A stretch of DNA of 64,000 nucleotides from Pseudomonadota bacterium (GCA_008501585.1 QQUN01000007.1:36006-100005); one strand, 5' to 3'. Positions 33,984 through 46,644 are shown, counted from the stretch's first letter. Numbers and translations are program-made. Notes: generated from the sequence alone by a model not told the origin.

Positions 33984-34487
33984 ATGCCGCTGCCACCGCC
34001 CGCATTCGAAGACAAGCTCTGCCCCCCCGACAGCCTCGCCGCGCGCGTGGCGCAGCTGCCACGGCCGCTGGTATTTACCAATGGCTGCTTCGACATCCTC
34101 CATCGCGGGCATGTCACCTGCCTGGCGCGTGCACGGGCCCTGGGCGGCTCGCTGCTGGTCGCGCTCAACACCGACGCCTCGGTGCAACGCCTCGGCAAGG
34201 GCAGCGACCGGCCCATCAACCCGCTGGCCGACCGGCTCGCCGTCATCGCCGCCCTGGGCAGCGTCGACCTGGTCACCTGGTTCGACGAAGACACCCCGCT
34301 CGAGACCATCCTGGCAAGCCGGCCGGACGTGCTCGCCAAAGGGGGCGACTGGCCACCGCACACCATCGTCGGCGCCACCGAGGTCAGGGGCTGGGGCGGG
34401 CAGGTACACGCCATCGCGTTCGAGCACGAGCGCTCGACCACCCGCCTGATCGACACCATTCGGCAAAGCCTCGACCGCACGCCCTGA
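33984..34487 (+). CDS. rfaE2: D-glycero-beta-D-manno-heptose 1-phosphate adenylyltransferase
   Basis: The 167-residue, stand-alone nucleotidyltransferase has FTNGCFDILHRGHVTCLARARALG, containing the HxGH-type site, and later AGG-like DVLAKGGDWPPHTIVGATEV and the ending RSTTRLIDTIRQ. It makes ADP-heptose for the LPS inner core; the kinase half (RfaE1) must lie elsewhere. The ATG at 33984 was chosen by alignment; an earlier TTG frame adds residues unlike the family. Confidence 0.93.
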   Translation: MPLPPPAFEDKLCPPDSLAARVAQLPRPLVFTNGCFDILHRGHVTCLARARALGGSLLVALNTDASVQRLGKGSDRPINPLADRLAVIAALGSVDLVTWFDEDTPLETILASRPDVLAKGGDWPPHTIVGATEVRGWGGQVHAIAFEHERSTTRLIDTIRQSLDRTP

Positions 34488-34603
34488 GCACCGCCCGCCC
34501 TGGCGAATTCCATGGCGCCGCCCCGGCGGCCTCAAGCCTGGCCCGCGACAGCCGTTATTACTGAAAACCGTTGAATTTCAAGCGTTTTTTAGTGATTCGG
34601 AAT

Positions 34604-36943
34604 ATGCAGACTTGCTCACACTTGCGGACATTTCGCAGCCGGGCGTGGCGACATGGCCTGGCGGTGGGCTTCTGCACGCTCTTTCCGCTCGGCGCAGGCG
34701 CCGACAGCCCGGCACCGACTGCGCCCGCGGTAGAACCCATCCGACCGGCAGCCGCCGCCAGCCAGGCGCCCTCGGCGCCCCCCGAGGCGGAAGACACCGC
34801 CGCCTCCCCGCCCCTCATGGCAACGGCGACCCTTGTGGCACTGCTGGCCAGCCTGAGCCTTGGTCTGCTCATTGCCGTTCGGCGACGCGGCCACGCACTC
34901 AAGCATGCCGAGGAGCAGCGCGCGCTGCTGACCACGCTGCTCGACGCCAGCCCGGACATGATCTTTTTCAAGGACACCGAGAGCCGGTTTCGCCTGATCA
35001 ACCGCGCCGCGGCCGACGTGATGGGGCGGCCGATCGAGCAGATCCTGGGCAAGGACGACCACGACTTCTTCCCGCCGGAGGAGGCCGACGGCTTCCGCCG
35101 CGCAGACGCGCTGGTGATGTCGCGGGTCGACACCCAGCAGGTCGAAGAAGACGTGCTGCATGCCGACGGTCGGCATGAGCGCTACGACACCCTCAAGGCG
35201 CCGGTACGCACTGCGGACGGGCGGGTCATTGGCCTGCTGGGCGTCGCACGCCGGATCACCGCCGAGCGCCGCAACCGCGACCGGCTCAAGCTCGCCACAC
35301 AGTTCTTCGACCACGCCGTCGAAGGCATCATGGTCACCCGCCCGGACGGCACCATCGAGGTCGTCAACCCGGCCTTCACCCAGATCACCGGCTATCGCGC
35401 CGACGAGGTCATCGGCAAGACGCCGCGACTGCTGCAGTCGGGCCGCCACAGCCAGGCGTTCTACCAGCGGATGTGGGACACCCTGGACCGCCACGGACGC
35501 TGGCAGGGCGAAGTGTGGAACCGCCGCAAGTCGGGCGAGGTGTACCCGGAGTGGCTGGACATTTCGCCGGTGTTCGGTGACGACGGTGAGTTGTTGCACT
35601 ACCTGGGCATCTTCACCGACATCTCGTCGATCAAGGCCTCCGAGGCGCAGATGGCCCACATGGCGCAACACGACGCGCTGACCGGCCTGCCCAACCGCAA
35701 CCTGCTCAACGACCGCATCGGCACCGCGCTGCGCCGCGCCCAGCGCGACAAGCGGATGGTGGCGGTGATTTTCCTCGACCTCGACCATTTCAAGGACATC
35801 AACGACTCCTACGGCCACGCCGTGGGTGATGTCGTCCTCAAGCAGGTGGCACATCGCCTGCTCGAGTGCGTACGCGACGAAGACACCGTGGCCCGGCTCG
35901 GCGGCGACGAGTTCGTGGTGCTGATGGAAGACATCGACGCCCCGGAACGGGCGGAGAACGCCGCACAACGCATCCTCGCCTGCCTCGTACCACCGGTGGC
36001 CCACAACGACCAGGAGTTCTTCATCGGCTGCAGCGTCGGGCTCAGCCTGTATCCGGAAGACGGCGATTCCACCGAGGCACTCATCCGCAACGCCGACACC
36101 GCCATGTACCAGGCCAAGCAGCAGGGCCGCAACAATGCCCAGCGCTATCACGCCCGCCAGACCGAGCAGACCCGCAACCGGGTGCGCCTCGAAAACGCCT
36201 TGCGCCGCGCCGTGGACAAGGACGAGCTCGAGGTCTGGTACCAGCCACAGGTCGATCTCGCCTCCGGCACGCTGGTCGGGCTCGAAGCGCTCTGCCGCTG
36301 GAACGACCCGGAGCACGGCGCCGTGCCGCCCAGCACCTTCATTGCCCTGGCCGAGCGCAACGGCCTCATCGTGCCGCTCGGCGCGCTGGTGCTGCGCAAG
36401 GTCTGCGAGCAAATCGTCGCCTGGCGCGCCGAGGGCCTGACACCGCCACGGGTGGCGGTCAATGTGTCCGGACGGCAACTGCGCCGGCTCGATTTCCTCG
36501 GCAGCCTGTGCAGCATCATCGAGGGCGCCAGCTGCCGGCCGGAATGGCTGGAGATCGAAGTCACCGAATCGGACATCCTCAAAGACGCCGAACCGTCGAT
36601 CGCCACGCTGCATGGCATCCGCGAACTGGGCATCTCCCTGTCGCTGGACGACTTCGGCACCGGCTTCTCCTCGCTGTCCTACCTCAAGCGCCTGCCCATC
36701 AACACCCTCAAGATCGACCGCAGCTTCATCGACGGCCTGCCCGGCGACGGCAACGACCGCGCCATCGTCCAGGCCGTGCTGGCCATGGGACGCAGCCTCG
36801 GCATCCAGGTGCTGGCCGAGGGCGTCGAGAACCCCGCCCAGGTCGCCGCCTTGCGCCTGATGGGCTGCGCCAGCGCGCAGGGCTACCACTTCGGCCGCCC
36901 CGCCCCCGCCGAGACACACACCGAGCGCCTCACCGCGGGATAG
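34604..36943 (+). CDS. membrane-anchored PAS-PAS-GGDEF-EAL c-di-GMP enzyme
   Basis: The product has 779 residues. Signal-like segment, Pro/Ala-rich linker and a helix (ATLVALLASLSLGLLIAV) come first. PAS1 (about 105-225, SPDMIFFKDTESRFRLIN), PAS2 (about 235-350, HAVEGIMVTRPDGTIEVVN), GGDEF (about 355-520) and EAL (about 535-775) follow. GGDEF is intact (RLGGDEF) with an RDED inhibitory site five residues before it. EAL is intact (GLEALCRW, VTESDI, DDFGTGFSSL, LKIDRSF, AEGVEN). Both synthesis and hydrolysis of c-di-GMP are therefore possible. The start is uncertain: a TTG at 34571 is also in frame. It is not linked to the Lap genes by position. Confidence 0.9.
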   Translation: MQTCSHLRTFRSRAWRHGLAVGFCTLFPLGAGADSPAPTAPAVEPIRPAAAASQAPSAPPEAEDTAASPPLMATATLVALLASLSLGLLIAVRRRGHALKHAEEQRALLTTLLDASPDMIFFKDTESRFRLINRAAADVMGRPIEQILGKDDHDFFPPEEADGFRRADALVMSRVDTQQVEEDVLHADGRHERYDTLKAPVRTADGRVIGLLGVARRITAERRNRDRLKLATQFFDHAVEGIMVTRPDGTIEVVNPAFTQITGYRADEVIGKTPRLLQSGRHSQAFYQRMWDTLDRHGRWQGEVWNRRKSGEVYPEWLDISPVFGDDGELLHYLGIFTDISSIKASEAQMAHMAQHDALTGLPNRNLLNDRIGTALRRAQRDKRMVAVIFLDLDHFKDINDSYGHAVGDVVLKQVAHRLLECVRDEDTVARLGGDEFVVLMEDIDAPERAENAAQRILACLVPPVAHNDQEFFIGCSVGLSLYPEDGDSTEALIRNADTAMYQAKQQGRNNAQRYHARQTEQTRNRVRLENALRRAVDKDELEVWYQPQVDLASGTLVGLEALCRWNDPEHGAVPPSTFIALAERNGLIVPLGALVLRKVCEQIVAWRAEGLTPPRVAVNVSGRQLRRLDFLGSLCSIIEGASCRPEWLEIEVTESDILKDAEPSIATLHGIRELGISLSLDDFGTGFSSLSYLKRLPINTLKIDRSFIDGLPGDGNDRAIVQAVLAMGRSLGIQVLAEGVENPAQVAALRLMGCASAQGYHFGRPAPAETHTERLTAG

Positions 36944-36990
36944 CGGCCGCCACAGGCGCATTGGCGTTATGTGCTTATTCCAAAATTGCC

Positions 36991-37020
36991 ATGCGGTTCC
37001 CAAGCCGCATCGCCTAGAAT
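36991..37020 (+). promoter_or_regulatory. inverted repeat and -10-like box before cysK
   Basis: ATGCGG and CCGCAT form a 6-bp inverted repeat with an 8-nt centre, followed by TAGAAT at 37015-37020. A good -35 element at the right distance is not seen, so the promoter may need an activator. The cysK ATG is 30 nt further. Confidence 0.35.
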
Positions 37021-37049
37021 GAATAAGTCAATTCAGCCAGGACGCCTCC

Positions 37050-37982
<933 letters not shown>

Positions 37983-38000
37983 TCCGACCGACGGCGTGCA

Positions 38001-38028
38001 AAACGGCGGCCTGCGGGTCGCCGTTTTT
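38001..38028 (+). terminator. intrinsic terminator of cysK
   Basis: AAACGGCG and CGCCGTTT form the stem around a 10-nt loop, followed by TT. It lies 19 nt after the cysK stop and just before recQ. Confidence 0.8.
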
Positions 38029-38064
38029 CGTTCACCGTCGCCCGGCCCGGTAGAATGTCGCCCC

Positions 38065-39858
<1,794 letters not shown>

Positions 39859-39973
39859 GCCGCCACGCGGCGCAATTTGTTTCAGTTTCCGGCTGGCCTG
39901 CCGGACGGGATGCCTTCATCATGGTCGCGCATGAACCCGCCATACGCACTGACTCGCCACGGGGGCTGACACC

Positions 39974-40816
39974 ATGAAACCGCTCATCCACCTGCTGATG
40001 CTCGGCGCCGGCGCCCTGGCCACCAGCAGCGCGGCCCAGGCCGTCGAACTGCTGGTTCCGGCCTACTTCTACCCCGGCACCCATACTGCCGAGTGGCAAC
40101 AGCTCACCGACACCGCCGCGCGCCAGCCGCTCAGCGTCATCATCAACCCCGACAACGGCGTGGGCGATGCGGTCGATGCCAGCCACACGAGCGCCATCAA
40201 CGCGCTGCGCGCCGCTGGTGGCAAGGTGTACGCCTATGTCGGCACCGACTGGGCCGCGCGCAGCTTTGCGGAGGTCACTCAGGAGATCGACCGCTATCTC
40301 GACTGGTATGCCGTCGATGGCTTCTTTGTCGATGAAGTGTCCGAATACGCCAAAGACCTCGGCTACTTCACCGCGCTCGGCCATCATGTGCGCACCGCCA
40401 ACCCCGCCCTCGGGCTGATCGGCAACCCCGGCACGCCGACGGACATCAGCTACCTCGACATTTTCGACACGCTGGTGATCTTCGAGGAATTCGCCCACAA
40501 CCTGGACCAGTTCGCCGCCCCGCCCTACCAGCACCAGTTCGACGCCGCTCGCTTCGGCCTGCTGCTGCACGGTGCCGATACCGGCACCATGGCCACGGTG
40601 ATCGGCGGCGCGGCGGCTGCCAATGTCGGCTACGCCTTCGTCACCGATGGCGTGCACAACCACAACCTGTGGCAGACCCTGCCCAGCTACTGGGACGCCG
40701 AAACGCTGGCCGCCCGGCAGGCCATCCTCACCCCGGTGCCCGAACCGGCCCCGGCAGCGATGCTGCTCGGCGGCCTGGCCGTACTTAGCGCCTGGCGCTA
40801 CCGCAAGCGCCCATGA
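39974..40816 (+). CDS. exported spherulation-type protein with PEP-CTERM sorting signal
   Basis: The product has 280 residues. Signal peptide (LLMLGAGALATSSAAQA), then a TIM-barrel-like domain of the 'spherulation-specific family 4' kind: LLVPAYFYPG, PLSVIINPDNGVG, KVYAYVGTDWAARSF, WYAVDGFFVDEVS. The C terminus is VPEPAPAAMLLGGLAVLSAW followed by RYRKRP, a PEP-CTERM anchor recognised by exosortase in exopolysaccharide-producing bacteria. The family is related to glycoside hydrolases; acidic residues at GFFVDE could be catalytic. It is a single gene closed by a terminator. Its substrate is unknown. Confidence 0.88.
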   Translation: MKPLIHLLMLGAGALATSSAAQAVELLVPAYFYPGTHTAEWQQLTDTAARQPLSVIINPDNGVGDAVDASHTSAINALRAAGGKVYAYVGTDWAARSFAEVTQEIDRYLDWYAVDGFFVDEVSEYAKDLGYFTALGHHVRTANPALGLIGNPGTPTDISYLDIFDTLVIFEEFAHNLDQFAAPPYQHQFDAARFGLLLHGADTGTMATVIGGAAAANVGYAFVTDGVHNHNLWQTLPSYWDAETLAARQAILTPVPEPAPAAMLLGGLAVLSAWRYRKRP

Positions 40817-40843
40817 AAAACGGCCGCACGCAGCGGCCGTTTT
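40816..40843. terminator. bidirectional intrinsic terminator
   Basis: AAAACGGCCGC and GCGGCCGTTTT (11-bp stem, 5-nt loop) end the PEP-CTERM gene. The symmetric A and T runs also serve the convergent FKBP gene. Confidence 0.85.
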
Positions 40844-40864
40844 CGTAGTGCGCGGTGCGCGGCC

Positions 40865-41212
40865 TCAGGCCACGTCCAGCAGCTCCACCTCGAACACCAG
40901 CGTGGCGTTCGGCGGAATCACGCCGCCGGCGCCGCGAGCGCCGTAGCCCAGCTGGGGCGGGATGGTCAGTTTGCGCGTGCCGCCCACCTTCATGCCCTGC
41001 ACCCCTTCGTCCCAGCCGGCGATGACATGGCGCTGGCCGAGCGGGAAGACGAAAGGATCGTTGCGATCCTTGCTCGAATCGAACTTGCGCCCGTCGGTCA
41101 GCCAGCCGGTGTAGTGCACTTTCACGTGCTGACCGGCTTCGGCGGTAGCGCCCTCGCCAACGACCAGGTCCTCGATGATCAGGCCGCTGGCCGTGGTGGT
41201 TTGCTCAGTCAT
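40865..41212 (-). CDS. FKBP-type peptidyl-prolyl cis-trans isomerase
   Basis: The 115-residue single-domain FKBP has [36 protein letters not shown] and [25 protein letters not shown], the active-site pattern of the family. There is no signal peptide, so it acts in the cytoplasm. AAGGAGG stands before the ATG at 41212. It is the last of three minus-strand genes with msrA and a DUF2189 gene. Confidence 0.95.
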   Translation of the reverse strand: MTEQTTTASGLIIEDLVVGEGATAEAGQHVKVHYTGWLTDGRKFDSSKDRNDPFVFPLGQRHVIAGWDEGVQGMKVGGTRKLTIPPQLGYGARGAGGVIPPNATLVFEVELLDVA

Positions 41213-41249
41213 GGTGCCTCCTTGTGAATTGAATGGCGATTGTACCGTT

Positions 41250-41789
41250 TCACGCCGCGCGCAGCGCCGCAAAGCGGGCGCGGAACTTGGCCAGTTTGGG
41301 CGAGACCACCAGCTGGCAATAGGGTTGATGGCCGTTGCGGGCGAGGTAGTCCTGGTGATAGTCCTCGGCCGGCCAGAAATGCTCGGCCCCGGCCAGCTCG
41401 GTGACGATCGGGTCGGCGAAGGCGCCGGCCGCGCGCAGCTCGCCGATCAGCGCCGCCGCCTCGGCCTGCTGCGCCGGGGTCTGCGCGAAGATCACCGAGC
41501 GGTACTGGGTGCCCACATCGTTGCCCTGCCGGTTCAGCGTGGTCGGATCATGGATGACGAAGAACACCTCGAGCAGCTGGCGGAAGCTCACCACCGCCGG
41601 GTCGAAGCTGATCTGCACCACCTCGGCGTGGCCGGTCCGGCCCTCGCACACGGCGTGGTAATCCGGCGCGTCGACCGCGCCGCCGCAATAGCCCGAGACC
41701 ACCTGGCTGACACCGCGAATCTCGCGATACACCGCCTCCAGGCACCAGAAGCAGCCGCCGCCAAGCACGGCGGTTTCAGTCGCAGCCAT
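41250..41789 (-). CDS. msrA: peptide-methionine (S)-S-oxide reductase
   Basis: The product has 179 residues with catalytic Cys13 in [10 protein letters not shown], then [29 protein letters not shown] and [15 protein letters not shown]. It repairs oxidised methionine in proteins. The ATG at 41789 is preceded by a GTG codon two codons upstream; ATG fits the family start. It follows the DUF2189 gene by 36 nt. Confidence 0.96.
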   Translation of the reverse strand: MAATETAVLGGGCFWCLEAVYREIRGVSQVVSGYCGGAVDAPDYHAVCEGRTGHAEVVQISFDPAVVSFRQLLEVFFVIHDPTTLNRQGNDVGTQYRSVIFAQTPAQQAEAAALIGELRAAGAFADPIVTELAGAEHFWPAEDYHQDYLARNGHQPYCQLVVSPKLAKFRARFAALRAA

Positions 41790-41825
41790 GGTCACCCCCT
41801 GTGTGTTGTGATGGCGTTTCGACCG

Positions 41826-42587
41826 CTAACGGCGCGTCGCGTTCGCGGCCGGCGGAAACGCCGCCTCATTCCAGTGGACGCTGGCAAAAGCCACCACCGG
41901 CAGCACCACCAGCAAGGCCGGCAGCAGGAAGATGCTGGCCATCACCGTCAGCGCCAGCACCACGGCCCACAGCACATGCGCCACGAACGCCCGCCCCACG
42001 GCGCGCACGCTGGCGGTCACGGCCGTCACCAGCGTGCCCTGGCCGCGGATCAGCAGCAGCACCGAATGCACCGTCACGGTATACACGATCAAGGCCAGCC
42101 CGCCGCCCATGATGGCCGCGCCGGAGTGAAAACGCAGCAATTGTGAGGAGTGCGGCAGCACCGACAGCCAGTCGTGCCGCCACTCGCCCACCATGAAGCT
42201 GTACAGCGTGCCGGCATCGGTCAGCCACACCAGCACCATGAAGCAGCAGAACACCCCCATCACCCACACCGGCCGGGCGGTGTGCTTCATTGCGCCGTAG
42301 GCCACGCCGAGGCTGACCGGGCGCCCCGCGCGGCGGGCACTGAGCAAGGCATGGTAGCCGGCCATCGAGACCGGGCCGAAGAGCATGAAGCCGCCGATCA
42401 GCGGCGGCACCATCGGCCCCATGCCGATCGTCACGAACGCGGTCATCAGCACCATGCCAATCACCACGAAGCCGGCGGCGAAGCCCATGCTGACGCCGGC
42501 CAGGTGACGAAAATCGTGCCAGCCCTGGCGCAGAGCGCGGCCGATCAAGGCCACCGGGACTTTTTCGGGAATTCCATGAACAGACAT
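41826..42587 (-). CDS. DUF2189 family integral membrane protein
   Basis: The product has 253 residues and six hydrophobic segments. The amino end IGRALRQGWHDFRHLAGVSMGFAAGFVVIG and PLIGGFMLFGPVSMAGYHALLSARRAGRPVS fit the DUF2189 family. GAGGTGCAC precedes the ATG at 42587. Its function is not known; a link to copper or oxidase biology has been suggested for neighbours elsewhere, but nothing here shows it. Confidence 0.8.
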   Translation of the reverse strand: MSVHGIPEKVPVALIGRALRQGWHDFRHLAGVSMGFAAGFVVIGMVLMTAFVTIGMGPMVPPLIGGFMLFGPVSMAGYHALLSARRAGRPVSLGVAYGAMKHTARPVWVMGVFCCFMVLVWLTDAGTLYSFMVGEWRHDWLSVLPHSSQLLRFHSGAAIMGGGLALIVYTVTVHSVLLLIRGQGTLVTAVTASVRAVGRAFVAHVLWAVVLALTVMASIFLLPALLVVLPVVAFASVHWNEAAFPPAANATRR

Positions 42588-42683
42588 GTGCACCTCGTCG
42601 CGGAACAGGACAGTCGACCATTCTGACGCCGCCGGACAGCGTCCCGACACGACGAATATCAAGCCATCGCCATTGCACGTCAT

Positions 42684-42701
42684 GAACCCGGCGCCGGGTT
42701 C
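42684..42701. terminator. GC palindrome at the end of tamB
   Basis: GAACCCGGCGCCGGGTTC is a perfect 18-bp palindrome overlapping the tamB stop codon. It could end the trp-tamB transcript, but there is no U-run after it, so termination is unproven. Confidence 0.4.
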
Positions 42702-45700
42702 AGCGGAAGCTCATGCTCCATTGCAGATCGACCGCGTTATCGGTGCCGGCGCGGCCGACGACGGACAGGCTGCGGGTGAGCTGGTGGGTGAGTTTGACGA
42801 TCTGCGCCACGCCGGACAGGCTCTGCTCGAAGGACAGCGTGGTGGTGGCCGACAGGCGCTTGCCAAGGGTCAGCACCCGGCCGCTGGTGGTGGCGCCGCT
42901 GTCGATGCGGCTGCCGCCACCCACCACGGCACTGGTCGCACCGCGGCTGACGCTGTTCAGCTCGCCCTGCCCGAGGGAGATCTCGTCCAGCCCGAGTCCG
43001 CTGGACAGTTCCTGGGTGATGCCGCCGCCCGGCCCGCCAAGCAGGGCCTGCGCGGCCGGCAACAGCAAGGCCAGATCCGCGCCGCCGGAGTCGTCGGGCT
43101 TGCGGCCCAGCACGATCCAGCCGAGCTTTTCGGCATCGGGCACATCGGGGGTCGACACCAGCTCGATGCGCGGCCGCCGCACGGTGCCGGAGATCGCCAC
43201 CCCCGCCTCGACCTCCAGCCCCGGACGCACCGCCAGCACGTCCAGCCCCGGGTTGTCGAGCGGCCCGAGGAAGTTGACCCGGCCGCGGGTGATGCGCAGT
43301 TGCTGGCCGTAGCCTTCGAAGCTGCCGCCCGCCGTGGTGACCGTACCGGTAGCGCGCAGCGCCTCCCCAGCCCGTGCCTGCAGCAGCAGCTTGCCTTGCA
43401 GCCGGGTATCCAGCCCGAGGGCCGACAGATACAGCTGCTCGCCCAAGTCCACCTCGACACGCGCGGTGAGCGCCCGCTGCGACACCGCCGGCTCATCACC
43501 GAGGATCACCACATCATCCGACAGGCTCGGTGGCGGCGATTTGGCAAACTCCAGGTAGCCGCCGTCGGCGCGGAAACTGGCCGTCAGGGCCGGCGCGTCC
43601 CAGCGGGTGTCGATGCTCCCCTTGCCGCTGACCGCCAGCCAGCGGTCGGCACGCTGGAAGATCGGCAGGCGGTCGGCCGCAAAGCGGATCTGCCCGTCAC
43701 CGTCGTTCAGGCTCATCGCACCGCTGGCGGTGAGCGTGCCCGGCGTCTGGGTGAGCGCGGCATAGCCCACCCGACGATCACGCGGGGCGACCCGGCTGGG
43801 CGAACTGAAGTTGAGGGTATCGATGCGCAACTGGTTGGCGTCAAAGTCCGCACGCAGGGTGCCGCCGGTCAGGCGCAGGCCTTCGTCGGCAATCTCGATG
43901 GCGAGTTCATCCCCCGAGATGCGGCCGACGCCCACCGGCGCGTCCGGGGTGCCGCTGAGCGAGAACTCGGTACGCAGTTTGCCGTCGGTACGTACGGCCG
44001 GGCTTACCAGGGCGCCGAACCAGCCAATCGCCGGGATGTCGAGCACCGCCGACCCGAGCAGCGGACCGGCGCCGTCGAGCTGCCAGCCGGTCGGGCCCTT
44101 CTTGAGCCGGGCGGTGGCCGAGCCGGCCAGCGCGCCCAGCGTCTCGCCCTGGGCGTTGAGGCTGACCGCCAGCTGGGTGTTGTCGATGTTGGCCAGCACA
44201 TCGAGCTCGGTCAGGCCGAAACGCAGCACCGTATCGCCGGTGAGCACCAGATCGCCCGACTCGCGGAACACATGCACCGTGCCACGCGCGGTGTCGCCAA
44301 GCGCCACATCCCACTCGCCACCCAGCTGCAGCTCACCCTGGCCGCGCTTGGGGCGCTGGTCGGGGCGGGTCTCCAACCCCAGCAGCAGGCCGCTCATCCG
44401 GCCGCGTGCCGTGATCGTGCCCGGCGCCCAGTCCGTCTGCTCGAGGATCAGCCGGCCGCCGTCATCGGTCGCCAGCACGGCGCGCGACAGCGACACCCGC
44501 TGATCGCTCGCGGCCAGCGCCGCCGGCGCCGTCAGCTTGAGCGGCAGCCGTCCGGCCAAGGCCAGCTGTTCGATCTGGCCGCGCCAGGCCATGGCGTCGT
44601 CCAGCCCACCCGTCAGCTGGGCATCGACCGCCTCGCCACTGCCGGCCGCGACCGACAGCGTGATCGCATGTTGCTGGCGGCGGCCCTCGGCGGTGAGCGC
44701 AAAGCGGTCGAGCAGGGCCGGCCCCTTGGCCTGGCTGCGCAAGTCCTGCCCGCCGATGGCCAGCGAGATCGGCCCGTCCAGCCCTTCACCCAGCGACACA
44801 TCCGCGGTCAGGCTCTGCAGCCGCAGCTCGCCCGGCAGGCGCAGGCGCTCACCGGCGGCCGTGAAGCGGCCGGCCGGGGCCTTGAGGCCGCCGCTGAGCT
44901 GGCCATCCAGGCGAGCCGCGCCCGAGATGTCCAGCCCCAGGGCCGCCAGATCGGGGGCGTCGATGTGCACCGTCAGCACGTCGGCCTTGCCGCCCCAGGC
45001 GCCCTTGGCGTCCACCCGGTTACCGGCCAGGCGCAACCACGCAGCCACGTCGGGCACCCGCTCACCTTGCCACTGCACCCTCCCCTCGCCAGCCAGCGGC
45101 TTGCCGTCGAGCCGGCTGTCGGCGAGGCGGTAATTCACCCGCCCCTGCAGCGCATTCAGTTGCCCGACGACCTTCAGTTCGCCATTGAGCGTCGCCGATG
45201 GCGCGGCCGCCCACAGCGGTTTGGGGTCGACGGCGCTGAGCGTGAGCGTGGCCTCGAAGGCCTGCGTACCGGCGGTCATCAGGTGGCCGGTCACCGCAAC
45301 CTGGCTCTTGCCCTGCTTGAGCGCAAGGCGCTCGACCGTCACCCGGGCATCGGCATGGTGGATCGCCAGCGTGGCCGCCAGGCGCGGGTCGCTGAGGGTG
45401 CCGGAGACGCGCTGACGGCCGGCATCTGCCGTCGCCTCGAGCTGGCCCTTCATGCGCGATGCCGGCAGACGGGCGTCGAGCGCGCGCAGGTCGATGTCAG
45501 CGAGGGTGAGCGTGGCATTGAGCTGGCCGGCCGGGTCGTCCGATGGCGTCCAGTCGAGCGCGCCGGCGAGCGTGCCCTTGCCGGCCAGCAACACGCGCAG
45601 CTCGCTGACCGTCACCTGGGCGGCGCTCAGTTTCAGCTGCGCGTCGAGCGTTTGCAGCGGCAGCTTGCCGGCGTCCCAGGCGCCGCCATCGGCATTGCGC

Positions 45701-46635
45701 ACCGTCAGCGGGCCGCTCAGCGTGGGCGCGGCAATCTCGCCCGATACCGTCAAGCGGCTGTCCACCGCGAGCAGGCCGGCCGGGGCGTCGGGCACCCAGT
45801 CAGCCGGGTTGATCCCCTCGCCCGCCAGGACGATGCGCTCGACGGGCAAGGCGGCGAAAGGTTTGATCTGGGTGCGCACGTCCAGTCGGGTCGCCGCGCG
45901 CGTGGCCGTGGCCGTGGTGTCGAGCGCGGCCAGCGGCCCCTGCGCAGTCAGCGCCACCGCCACCGGCAGGTCGGCAATCCGGGCATCGAGGGCGGCGGTC
46001 AAGGCGGTGGTGTGCGGGGCCTGCACGCCGATCGACAGTTCGCCCCTGGCCGGGCCGGCCGGCGTTCCCAGCGATTCGAGCACGAGGCGATGCGCCTCGG
46101 CGCCGGTGGTGAGGCTCAGCGCGAGGGTGTCGATCAGCGGCGCCGCGGCGGGGGCGGCGGTGTCGAACGGAAACGCCTCCTGCACCAGCTGGCCGAGCGT
46201 CAGTCGGTCGATCTGCACGGCCACCGGCAGGGCGAGCGACTCCGGCAGGCTGGGGGGGGCGCTGGCGTCGTCGGACGGCGCGGTGGCGAAGCGCAGGCGG
46301 TCGAGCGACACGCTGCGGACATGCAGCCGGCGCTCGATCAGGGCGGCGGGCGACCAGTCCAGCGTCAGCGCGTCGAGCTGCACCTGCAGCGTCGGGGTGG
46401 TGAGCGACAGGTGGCGGATACTCAGCGGGCCGCTGAGCCGCCCCTCGGCACCGTCGATACGCAGCTGCCCGTCGCTGGCCTCGACAGCGGTGCGCACCAG
46501 CCGGTCAAGGCCCGACGGCGTGCTCAGCAGCCAGGTGAGCGCGGCCAGCACACTGCCGATCAGCAGCACGAAAACGCCGAGCAGCACCCAGGGCCAGCGA
46601 CGGCGTTTTTTTGTCTGCGGCGCGGCCTCAGACAT
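42700..46635 (-). CDS. tamB: TamB-type translocation and assembly module protein (DUF490)
   Basis: The product has 1311 residues. One N-terminal helix (RRRWPWVLLGVFVLLIGSVLAALTWLL) precedes a long repetitive beta-rich periplasmic region and a C-terminal TamB domain with GKLLLQARAGEALRATGTVTTAGGSFEGYGQQLRITRGRVNFLGP and the final AVDLQWSMSFR. Such proteins form a groove spanning the periplasm, linked to outer-membrane protein insertion and phospholipid transport. It starts 9 nt after trpC, so it is probably transcribed with the tryptophan genes. The usual partner tamA is not adjacent. Confidence 0.93.
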   Translation of the reverse strand: MSEAAPQTKKRRRWPWVLLGVFVLLIGSVLAALTWLLSTPSGLDRLVRTAVEASDGQLRIDGAEGRLSGPLSIRHLSLTTPTLQVQLDALTLDWSPAALIERRLHVRSVSLDRLRFATAPSDDASAPPSLPESLALPVAVQIDRLTLGQLVQEAFPFDTAAPAAAPLIDTLALSLTTGAEAHRLVLESLGTPAGPARGELSIGVQAPHTTALTAALDARIADLPVAVALTAQGPLAALDTTATATRAATRLDVRTQIKPFAALPVERIVLAGEGINPADWVPDAPAGLLAVDSRLTVSGEIAAPTLSGPLTVRNADGGAWDAGKLPLQTLDAQLKLSAAQVTVSELRVLLAGKGTLAGALDWTPSDDPAGQLNATLTLADIDLRALDARLPASRMKGQLEATADAGRQRVSGTLSDPRLAATLAIHHADARVTVERLALKQGKSQVAVTGHLMTAGTQAFEATLTLSAVDPKPLWAAAPSATLNGELKVVGQLNALQGRVNYRLADSRLDGKPLAGEGRVQWQGERVPDVAAWLRLAGNRVDAKGAWGGKADVLTVHIDAPDLAALGLDISGAARLDGQLSGGLKAPAGRFTAAGERLRLPGELRLQSLTADVSLGEGLDGPISLAIGGQDLRSQAKGPALLDRFALTAEGRRQQHAITLSVAAGSGEAVDAQLTGGLDDAMAWRGQIEQLALAGRLPLKLTAPAALAASDQRVSLSRAVLATDDGGRLILEQTDWAPGTITARGRMSGLLLGLETRPDQRPKRGQGELQLGGEWDVALGDTARGTVHVFRESGDLVLTGDTVLRFGLTELDVLANIDNTQLAVSLNAQGETLGALAGSATARLKKGPTGWQLDGAGPLLGSAVLDIPAIGWFGALVSPAVRTDGKLRTEFSLSGTPDAPVGVGRISGDELAIEIADEGLRLTGGTLRADFDANQLRIDTLNFSSPSRVAPRDRRVGYAALTQTPGTLTASGAMSLNDGDGQIRFAADRLPIFQRADRWLAVSGKGSIDTRWDAPALTASFRADGGYLEFAKSPPPSLSDDVVILGDEPAVSQRALTARVEVDLGEQLYLSALGLDTRLQGKLLLQARAGEALRATGTVTTAGGSFEGYGQQLRITRGRVNFLGPLDNPGLDVLAVRPGLEVEAGVAISGTVRRPRIELVSTPDVPDAEKLGWIVLGRKPDDSGGADLALLLPAAQALLGGPGGGITQELSSGLGLDEISLGQGELNSVSRGATSAVVGGGSRIDSGATTSGRVLTLGKRLSATTTLSFEQSLSGVAQIVKLTHQLTRSLSVVGRAGTDNAVDLQWSMSFR

Positions 46636-46644
46636 GCTCAGCCC

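Noticed and set aside
37996..38064. Longer N terminus of RecQ
   Set aside because: It would run through the cysK terminator and adds residues unlike RecQ; the ATG at 38065 fits the family.
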